The position numbers were made by a program, and so were the translations under genes. This document shows positions 1-7,016 of a stretch of DNA of 64,000 bases, in pieces; the stretch's first letter is position 1, and every line of letters begins with the position of its first letter. This stretch comes from an uncultured Collinsella sp. (GTDB lineage: Bacteria; Actinomycetota; Coriobacteriia; Coriobacteriales; Coriobacteriaceae), in contig CABRFA010000004.1 in assembly GCA_902470065.1 (NCBI GenBank), positions 19,368-83,367 of the forward strand. The letters run 5' to 3'. A model generated the notes under the pieces. It had not been told where the DNA came from, did no database searches, and worked only from the letters and a program-made list of their open reading frames with translations.

Positions 1-1
1 C

Positions 2-619
2 GGCGTGCCGTTTATGGAGGCGATGAAAAATCGGTTTTGTCCGATGCGTACTCGCGTGAAGGGCTTGCTTGCGTCGGGTGAGCTCGGCCGTATCGTTTCG
101 ATCGAAAGCGTGCAAAAACTCGATTATGGTGAGCCCCCTTCGAGTTATCTGCTCGATCCGTTGCAGGGTGGCTGTCTATATGACATGGGCTGCTATGCGG
201 TCGGGTGGTTTGAGGATCTGCTTGCGGGCGCTTGCGATGTTTCGTCTCGTGAAGTTCGCTGGCGTGACGTATCGGGCGGCCGCGTGGATTGGGCCGATGA
301 GATCCATATGAGTGTCGGCGGTATACCCATTCGTATGGTGTGCGACGGCAAAGCAGCATATGAAAGCCGCTTAACGATTGCCTGCGAGTGGGGCTCGTTG
401 GAAATCGAGCGCCTCCATCGCCCCGAGCTCGCCCATGTGAAGTACTCCGACGGACGAATGCTCGAAATAAATGCCCCGTTTGAGGTCGATGATTTCTACG
501 GCGAAATCCAGCATGCGACCCAGCTCATCCGGTCGGGGAAACTCGAGAGTCCCGTCATGCCCCTTGCCGCCACACAGCGCTGCGCGCGCATTATCGATGC
601 AATCCGTCTAGCCCTCTAG
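2..619 (+). CDS. Gfo/Idh/MocA-family oxidoreductase, C-terminal part
   Basis: This is the end of an NAD(P)-dependent sugar or polyol dehydrogenase-like protein; the reading frame is open to the window edge, so the N-terminal Rossmann domain lies outside. The visible 206 codons begin with a segment of the type GVPFMEA, the usual stretch near the start of the substrate-binding domain. The motif GCLYDMGCYAVGW matches the conserved G(G)xLxDxGCY segment that supplies catalytic residues in this family. The substrate cannot be told from the sequence. The gene stops 172 bp before endonuclease IV and is probably a separate transcription unit. Confidence 0.85.
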   Translation, partial: GVPFMEAMKNRFCPMRTRVKGLLASGELGRIVSIESVQKLDYGEPPSSYLLDPLQGGCLYDMGCYAVGWFEDLLAGACDVSSREVRWRDVSGGRVDWADEIHMSVGGIPIRMVCDGKAAYESRLTIACEWGSLEIERLHRPELAHVKYSDGRMLEINAPFEVDDFYGEIQHATQLIRSGKLESPVMPLAATQRCARIIDAIRLAL

Positions 620-708
620 GGCTTGGCGCTGACGCGTAGGGGATCATGACGCCGGCGTCCGTGGCCGTAGTGCTTGGTGGCCCGCATCTCTGATGCCTCT
701 TTTATAAC

Positions 709-771
709 TTGCGGCGGAATAGTTCCCGTTTGCGGCAGAATAGGGGCCAAACAGGAACTATTTCACCGCAA
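709..771. repeat. Imperfect 24-bp inverted repeat upstream of nfo
   Basis: The arms at 709-732 and 748-771 pair over 24 positions with only a few mismatches around a 15-nt loop. The element ends 20 nt before the nfo start codon and just before the purine-rich ribosome binding region at 777-784. It could be a 5' UTR hairpin, a terminator remnant or a short palindromic repeat of the kind seen elsewhere in this window; there is no clear U-tract. Confidence 0.6.
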
Positions 772-791
772 CTGATGAGGGGGAGCTGGGG

Positions 792-1658
792 ATGCTGACG
801 ATCGGGTGCCATCTTTCGACGACGAAGGGCTATCGGGCGATGGGGAAGACGGCGCTGTCTATTGGCGCCAATACCTTTGCATTCTTTACGCGCAACCCGC
901 GCGGCGGCAAGGCGAAAGACCTTGACATGGATGACGTGGCGGCCCTGCGCGAGCTTATGGAGCAAAACGACTTTGGCCCGCTCGTGGCTCATGCCCCGTA
1001 TACCTACAACCCCTGCTCGGCCAAAGAGCGGGCGCGCGAGTTTGCCCTGGAAGCCATGGCGGAGGACCTGCGGCGCATGGAAGCGCTGCCCGGCAACTAC
1101 TACAACTTCCATCCCGGCGCGCATGTGGGGCAGGGCTCCGACGCCGGCATTCAGATGATCGTCGACACCCTGTGCCAGGTCATGTTTGAGGGCCAGCAGA
1201 CGACGGTGCTGCTCGAGGCCATGGCCGGCAAGGGCACCGAGGTGGGCCGCAGTTTTGAGGAACTGGCGCTCATCATCGAGGGCGTTGCCGATAAGCGCCC
1301 CGAGCTGTCGGCCAAGTTGGGCGTTTGCCTGGACACCTGCCATGTGAATGACGCCGGCTATGACATCGTCCACGATCTTGACGGTGTGCTCGACGAGTTC
1401 GATCGTGTGGTGGGTATCGAGCGCCTGCGCGCCGTGCATATCAATGACTCCAAGAATCCCTGCGGCGCCCATAAAGATCGCCACGAGTGCATCGGCAAGG
1501 GCTACCTGGGTAGTGAAGAGTTTGGCGGCGGTATGCAGGTTATGCAGAATATTGTATCGAATGGCCGCTTGCGCGCATTGCCATTCATTCTGGAGACACC
1601 GAACGAACTTGCAGGTTATGCGGCTGAAATCAAACTGTTAAGGTCGTTGCAGCAGTAA
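792..1658 (+). CDS. nfo: Deoxyribonuclease IV (endonuclease IV)
   Basis: This is an AP endonuclease that cuts 5' of abasic sites in base excision repair. It has 288 residues, the normal length, and a TIM-barrel AP_endonuc_2 fold. It starts MLTIGCHLSTTKGY, a typical beginning. The zinc-ligand segments are recognisable: FHPGAH (near residue 100), LLEAMAGKG (about 140), CLDTCHVNDAGYD (about 180) and HINDSKNPCGAHKDRHECIG (about 215-235), as in bacterial Nfo. The ATG at 792 follows the purine-rich sequence GAGGGGGAGCTGGGG. It appears to be monocistronic and is preceded by a large inverted repeat. Confidence 0.95.
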   Translation: MLTIGCHLSTTKGYRAMGKTALSIGANTFAFFTRNPRGGKAKDLDMDDVAALRELMEQNDFGPLVAHAPYTYNPCSAKERAREFALEAMAEDLRRMEALPGNYYNFHPGAHVGQGSDAGIQMIVDTLCQVMFEGQQTTVLLEAMAGKGTEVGRSFEELALIIEGVADKRPELSAKLGVCLDTCHVNDAGYDIVHDLDGVLDEFDRVVGIERLRAVHINDSKNPCGAHKDRHECIGKGYLGSEEFGGGMQVMQNIVSNGRLRALPFILETPNELAGYAAEIKLLRSLQQ

Positions 1659-1719
1659 TGGCTGCGATAAAGTGGAGTGTTCCATGCACGTTGTAGGTTT
1701 GTTTCAATCAGTTTTCTAA

Positions 1720-1748
1720 TTGCAGATTCTTCCAAGCGGGTGCATAAT
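1720..1748 (+). promoter_or_regulatory. Sigma-70-type promoter for the amino acid ABC operon
   Basis: A -35 hexamer TTGCAG (1720-1725) and a -10 hexamer CATAAT (1743-1748) are separated by exactly 17 bp, about 58 bp upstream of the lipoprotein start codon. No operator is evident. Confidence 0.5.
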
Positions 1749-1805
1749 AACCATCAGTTTTTGCAGACCTCTGAATCACGTGGGGTCACCGGAAGGAGAC
1801 TGATT

Positions 1806-2666
1806 ATGAAGCTGAAGAAGCTTGGCGCATTTGCCGCCACGGGCGCCATGGCGATCGCCCTTGCACTGACGGGCTGCGGCTCGTCCAACGCCACCTCTGG
1901 TTCTGATGCCGGTTCCAGCAGCTCTGACGACGCTAAGGTCGAGAAGGTCGACGGCTCCAAGGAGTACGCGCTCGTCAAGGACGGTACGCTGACCGTCGGC
2001 ACCTCTGCCGAGTACGCTCCGTTTGAGTACAAGGATGACAACGGCGATTATCAGGGCTTTGACCTTGAGCTCATCAAGGCTATCGGCGACAAGCTGGGCC
2101 TGGATGTCGAGTACGTCAACAATGACTTCGACACACTCGTACCCGGTGTCGCTTCGGGCGCTAAGTACGACGTCTCCATCGCGGCTATCACCGACACGCC
2201 CGAGCGTGAGAAGGAAGTCACTTTCTCCGATTCCTACTACATGGACGATCAGGCTATCGTGACCAAGGTCGATAACACCGACATCACGGCCGACAACTAC
2301 AGCGAGAAGCTCAACAACGCCGACGCTACCATCATCGTTCAGTCTGGCTCGACCGCCGAGTCCTTTGCCCAGGAGAACTTCCCCAAGGCCAAGATCGTCC
2401 CCTACAAGGACGCTACCGAGTGCTTCAGCGCCCTGCAGTCCGATAAGGGCGACGCCGTAGTCACCAACCGCTCCGTTGCCAGCCAGCTGACCGCCGAGCA
2501 GTTCAACACCTGCCAGACCATCAAGCAGATCAGCACCGGCGAGGAGTACGCCATCGCCATCAACCAGGGCAACACCAAGCTCAAGGACGACATCAACCAG
2601 GCCATCAAGGACCTGACCGACGACGGTACCGTCGACGCCCTCATGGCTAAGTACAACATCAAGTAA
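1806..2666 (+). CDS. Polar amino acid ABC transporter substrate-binding lipoprotein
   Basis: This is the extracytoplasmic receptor of a polar amino acid importer (SBP_bac_3, PF00497 type, HisJ/GlnH/ArtJ). The 286-residue product has a signal peptide ending in a lipobox, LALTGC, followed by a Ser/Asp-rich linker, so it should be lipid-anchored. The mature domain shows LTVGTSAEYAPFEY, GFDLELIKAIGDKLG and SIAAITDTPEREKEVTFSDSY, all family hallmarks. The ATG at 1806 sits behind GGAAGGAG and gives the signal peptide a standard start. Permease and ATPase genes follow. The ligand is unknown; glutamine, histidine, arginine or cystine are possible. Confidence 0.93.
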   Translation: MKLKKLGAFAATGAMAIALALTGCGSSNATSGSDAGSSSSDDAKVEKVDGSKEYALVKDGTLTVGTSAEYAPFEYKDDNGDYQGFDLELIKAIGDKLGLDVEYVNNDFDTLVPGVASGAKYDVSIAAITDTPEREKEVTFSDSYYMDDQAIVTKVDNTDITADNYSEKLNNADATIIVQSGSTAESFAQENFPKAKIVPYKDATECFSALQSDKGDAVVTNRSVASQLTAEQFNTCQTIKQISTGEEYAIAINQGNTKLKDDINQAIKDLTDDGTVDALMAKYNIK

Positions 2667-2687
2667 AATAGCTACTTGATTGCGTGT

Positions 2688-2720
2688 AGGCCCTTTCCGT
2701 TTTGCGGAGAGGGCCTTTGC
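2688..2720 (+). terminator. Hairpin between receptor and permease genes
   Basis: A 12-bp stem (2688-2699 with 2705-2716) closes a 5-nt loop and is followed by only a short T-run. It lies after the receptor stop codon and before the permease. Such a hairpin probably causes partial termination or stabilises the receptor mRNA, so that receptor is made in excess over membrane components. Confidence 0.6.
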
Positions 2721-2783
2721 GCTTCTCTTGACGGAGAGTGCTTCCGTCTCGTTTTGCCGGCAACTTCTACGATAGGAGCCACC

Positions 2784-4145
2784 TTGTCTCGATTGAACGA
2801 AGGGGCTGCGGAGCAGCGTTTTCCACTGCCCGCCTTGCTCCAAAAGCTAGCCTGCGCCATGGCCGTGGCGCTCGCGCTGGTGTGCGTGGGGGCATATGCG
2901 CCCACGACCGCCCAGGCGCTTGAGACCGCAAAGATTACCGCCCGACCCAACACCGGTTCGGGCAGCGCTGTGGTCGGCGGCACCGAGACGCGCATTACCT
3001 GGGAGGTCCAGGCCGATGCCGACGAGGAACTGAGTGGTCTTTCGCTGACGTTTGCCGATGGCACGACCTTTGGTGCGGACGACACACGTCTGACGATGCT
3101 CTCGGGCGAGGACCTCATGGATCGTACGCCCATGAAGCCCACGTGCAAGGCTGACGGCCAGACGCTCAAGATTGACTTTGGCGAGACGGCGCCTGCCGGC
3201 GGCTTTTTCCGTGTCGAGGTCTACGGCGTGACGTTTCCCGTCGAGGGCGGCGAAGAGGCCTTTAGCGGCACCTACACTTTGGCCGATGGTTCGACCAAGA
3301 AGATTTCCAAGATTCCTTCCGTCGAGATCAAGGGCGTGACGGCATTCGATAACTTCCTGGCCGATCTTAAGGAGCAGCCATGGGTCGAGGCGTGGAATTC
3401 CAACATGTTCCTTCGCCTGTTCCTGAACCCGGTCATTTTGGTCCAGAGCCTGCCGATCGTTTTCAAAGGCTTCCTCATGTCGCTCTCGATCGTGCTCGTG
3501 GCGTTTCCGCTGGCAATTCCCTTTGGCTTTGCCTTGTCGCTCATGCGCATCTCCAAGTCGCGCATCCTGCGTTGCCTTGCCGGCATCTACGTGAATATCA
3601 TCCGTGGTACGCCGGCGTTCCTGCAGATCTACATCGCGTTCTTTGGCTTGCCGCTTGCCGGCGTCAAGGTTGATGACTATGTGCTGGGCGTCATCGTCAT
3701 GGCCATGAACTCGTCCGCCTACCTGTGCGAGATTTTCCGCGCCGGTATTCAGTCGATCCCCAAGGGCCAGAACGAGGCCGCGCGCTCGCTGGGCATGAAT
3801 GCCTTCCAGACGCTGCTCTACGTTATGATTCCGCAGACGTTCCGCAATGTTTTGCCTACGTTGACCAGTGAGTTCATCCTGCTTTACAAGGATACGTCGC
3901 TGCTCGCGGCCGTGGGCGTGGTTGAGATCGTCATGAACGCCCGCACCATCGTGGCCACGACGGGCTCCATCACGCCGTATGTGGTTGCCGCCCTGTTCTA
4001 CCTGGTCATCACCCTGCCGCTTGCGCGCTTGGTGAGCGGTCTTGAGGCGAGGCTTTTGGGTACGGCCGAAACCAAAAAGAAGCGTCCCACCAAGAGCGCC
4101 GGACAGGTCGTCGCGACGCCCGCCGATCACATCGCCGGTCTGTAA
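2784..4145 (+). CDS. Amino acid ABC transporter permease with exported N-terminal domain
   Basis: The C-terminal half is a HisM/GlnP-type permease that moves a polar amino acid across the membrane together with the preceding receptor and following ATPase. The TTG start at 2784 has AGGAGCC just upstream and yields a signal peptide ending near TAQALE (residue about 47). Residues about 48-190 are a beta-rich domain predicted outside the membrane (TARPNTGSGSAVVGGTETRI, then SLTFADGT). Residues from about 215 are the permease, with an EAA loop EAARSLGMNAFQTLLY near residue 331. A signal peptide plus globular domain is not part of the usual 220-residue permease, so this is a fusion of unknown purpose. 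Confidence 0.88.
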   Translation: MSRLNEGAAEQRFPLPALLQKLACAMAVALALVCVGAYAPTTAQALETAKITARPNTGSGSAVVGGTETRITWEVQADADEELSGLSLTFADGTTFGADDTRLTMLSGEDLMDRTPMKPTCKADGQTLKIDFGETAPAGGFFRVEVYGVTFPVEGGEEAFSGTYTLADGSTKKISKIPSVEIKGVTAFDNFLADLKEQPWVEAWNSNMFLRLFLNPVILVQSLPIVFKGFLMSLSIVLVAFPLAIPFGFALSLMRISKSRILRCLAGIYVNIIRGTPAFLQIYIAFFGLPLAGVKVDDYVLGVIVMAMNSSAYLCEIFRAGIQSIPKGQNEAARSLGMNAFQTLLYVMIPQTFRNVLPTLTSEFILLYKDTSLLAAVGVVEIVMNARTIVATTGSITPYVVAALFYLVITLPLARLVSGLEARLLGTAETKKKRPTKSAGQVVATPADHIAGL

Positions 4146-4157
4146 GGAGGTCCTATC

Positions 4158-4910
<753 letters not shown>

Positions 4911-4951
4911 CTGATCAGCAGCATCTCGGAATGAGAGTTTGCTTGAGCGGG

Positions 4952-4985
4952 CGGGGTCGTAGCAATGATGCTGCGGCCCCGTTTT
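4952..4985 (+). terminator. Intrinsic terminator after the amino acid ABC operon
   Basis: A 13-bp GC-rich stem (4952-4964 with 4969-4981), a 4-nt loop ATGA and a TTTT tract follow glnQ by 42 bp. Confidence 0.85.
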
Positions 4986-5120
4986 GCATTTCGTATAAAG
5001 GTCTCGTCGTTGCCCTGGCCGACTTTCAACCACATTTTCGGTGAATTATGTGTGCGTGATATCGGCGGACGCTCGTTGTCTGGTCTTCCATACAATTACA
5101 TGCTGTTTGAAAAGAAGCCG

Positions 5121-5226
5121 GACCATGGGTGCGCTTGGCGCATAAAAGGGAACTGGGTGGGAATCCCAGGCAAGGCGGTTACTGTGTGCGGGGCTGTCCC
5201 GCGAGTCAGATTACTTGCCCATGGTC
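5121..5226 (+). ncRNA. Cobalamin riboswitch
   Basis: The P1 stem is a perfect 9-bp pair of 5121-5129 with 5218-5226. Between them lie the conserved core segments in order: AAAAGGGAACTGGGTG with GAATCCCAGG (5144-5170), GGCGGTTACTGTG (5173-5187) and CCCGCGAGTCAGATTACTTG (about 5198-5217). These match the cobalamin (B12) aptamer consensus, in a compact form of about 106 nt. It precedes the large surface protein at 5430 by some 200 nt; that gap must hold the expression platform, which I could not resolve. Repression of the downstream gene when cobalamin is plentiful is expected from the class. Confidence 0.88.
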
Positions 5227-5429
5227 TTCTCGTGTCGAGGGTCTTTTGGGAGCCGCTGGATTCCGGTGAGCAGAAGATGACATCATATTTGCTCCAAGCA
5301 TCCCGTATGCGATGCGGGGGCATTGCCGCATGCTGTCAGGTGCGGGCGTTTCGCTGTGTCCCGTTTCCCTTTACATGGTCGGCCTCGATTCTTATTGGGG
5401 TAGTGATCTTCCAGACCAAGGGGGAAAGG

Positions 5430-7010
5430 ATGCTCAACAACATCCGAACAGGTACGAGGAAATTCCTCGTCGTGCTCATGGCGTTTATCTTTGCCAGTTC
5501 GAGCACGGGAATGACCGCGTTTGCCGAGGAGGTGAGCACGGGCGTAGCCGCGGCGGCCGATCAGGTCACCGCGGCGGGCGATGATGGGCAGGGCAGGCCT
5601 AATGAAGATGAGCCTTCTGCCGACGCTGAAACCGGCATGGCAGATGACGGCAGCACGCAGGAGCAGGAAAGCTCCGGTGTTGCCGTGCAGTCTATTGCGT
5701 CCGAGGAAACGGTACCGGCTGCACAGGTCGAAGAAGCGGGTTCTTTCGCCAAGGTAGTGCACTCGGGCGAGACGGTGATCGTCAACGATGCGGCCGATAT
5801 GCCTGAGACCATTGAGGCGGGTGCGACCGTCAAGCTCGGCGCGAATATTTCGATGGGCGCTGACCAGCAGATCGAGACCGTTGACGGCACCCTGGATGGC
5901 CAGGGCCACACGGTCACCATTAACGGCAAGGCCGTTGCGAATAATGTGGCCGGCTCGATTCAGAACCTGGGCGTGACAGGCTCGGTCTCGAGCACCGACA
6001 ATGTGGGCTCCATTGCCATGAAACTTTCTGGCACCATCCAGATGTGCTGGTCCACGGCAAGCGTGAACCTTAGCGGCTGGATGGGCTGTGCCGGTGGCCT
6101 GGTCGGCGGTATGACGTCCGGAAAGATCGTCAATTCCTATTTTGCCGGCTCAGGCGTTGAGATGAACGGTGGCCTGGTCGGTGAGGCTCAGGCCGGATCA
6201 CTGTTGAACTGCCTATATACCGTAGGTTTTTCGCCTGCCGAGATGAACAACCCTAGCGGCTTTAACAAGGGAAACGCGGCTAAAGCCGCCGACCTCTCTT
6301 CTGCTGAATCACTCGACGTGCTCAATACCGATGCGCCGTCGACTGGCTTTTCCTGGGTGTCCAATGGTGGCCTGCCCTTGCTTGTGAGCGGCTCTGCCCC
6401 CGTCGTTGTCAATAAGGACGCGCTCGTCGCGGCTATCACGGCCGCCGAGGCGCTCAACGAGTCAGACTACACAACGGATTCCTGGTCCGCCTTTGCCGCT
6501 GCTCTTGCGGAAGCCAAAATCGTCAACGATAACGACGATGCATCTCAGTCCGATGTAAATGCGGCGGTCAAGACGCTCAAGGATGCCTCGGATGCGCTTG
6601 AGAAAAAGAAACCGACGGCTCCCGTCGCCCAGCCGGAGAGCGTCAAGCACATCTCGTCGCAGGATGACTTCATGTATATGAACGTCAAGGATGCGAGCAA
6701 CTACTATGTGCTCGATAGCGACATTGTGATTGATGACGAATGGTTCTTCGGACCCACAGGCGAGCTCAATTGCGCGTTTGACGGACAGGGTCACACTATT
6801 ACCTTTGACAACAAGGGAGGCGTTAAGTCTCTGTTTGAGAGCGTTGGCTCCACCGGCGTCATCCAGAATGTCTCTTTTGCCGGTGAGCTCAAACAGGCCA
6901 TGGACGGCAAGTCGTTTGGTCCGCTTGGCAATCAGGTAAAGGGCTCTGTCATTAATTGCTCCACGTCCGTTACGGGTAAGGGCGTTGCTGGCTTTGGCCG
7001 TACGCTCTAG
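5430..7010 (+). CDS. Large surface protein, N-terminal part, ended by an in-frame TAG
   Basis: This is the first 526 residues of a secreted protein that continues in the same frame after the stop codon at 7008-7010. A signal peptide (about 1-34, ending near MTAFAEE) is followed by an acidic low-complexity stretch. Beta-solenoid-like repeats come next (GTLDGQGHTVTINGKAV, then GGLVGGMTSGKIVNSYF; GLUG-type), a FIVAR-like helical module at about 326-390 (ALVAAITAAEALNESDY), and more beta repeats. The last segment NCSTSVTGKGVAGFGRTL is resumed after the stop by GGVISNCMSTAAS, the same repeat pattern. The ATG at 5430 has GGGGGAAAGG upstream. If the stop is real, a released N-terminal fragment or nothing useful is made. 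Confidence 0.8.
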   Translation: MLNNIRTGTRKFLVVLMAFIFASSSTGMTAFAEEVSTGVAAAADQVTAAGDDGQGRPNEDEPSADAETGMADDGSTQEQESSGVAVQSIASEETVPAAQVEEAGSFAKVVHSGETVIVNDAADMPETIEAGATVKLGANISMGADQQIETVDGTLDGQGHTVTINGKAVANNVAGSIQNLGVTGSVSSTDNVGSIAMKLSGTIQMCWSTASVNLSGWMGCAGGLVGGMTSGKIVNSYFAGSGVEMNGGLVGEAQAGSLLNCLYTVGFSPAEMNNPSGFNKGNAAKAADLSSAESLDVLNTDAPSTGFSWVSNGGLPLLVSGSAPVVVNKDALVAAITAAEALNESDYTTDSWSAFAAALAEAKIVNDNDDASQSDVNAAVKTLKDASDALEKKKPTAPVAQPESVKHISSQDDFMYMNVKDASNYYVLDSDIVIDDEWFFGPTGELNCAFDGQGHTITFDNKGGVKSLFESVGSTGVIQNVSFAGELKQAMDGKSFGPLGNQVKGSVINCSTSVTGKGVAGFGRTL

Positions 7011-7016
7011 GGCGGC

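Noticed and set aside
4965..5429. An extended N-terminus of the surface protein reaching back to 4965
   Set aside because: It would run through the terminator and the whole cobalamin aptamer; the signal peptide and ribosome binding site put the start at 5430.
7008..7010. TAG as a recoded pyrrolysine or selenocysteine-like codon
   Set aside because: No recoding element follows, the protein class is not one that uses such residues, and all other TAG codons seen end genes normally.
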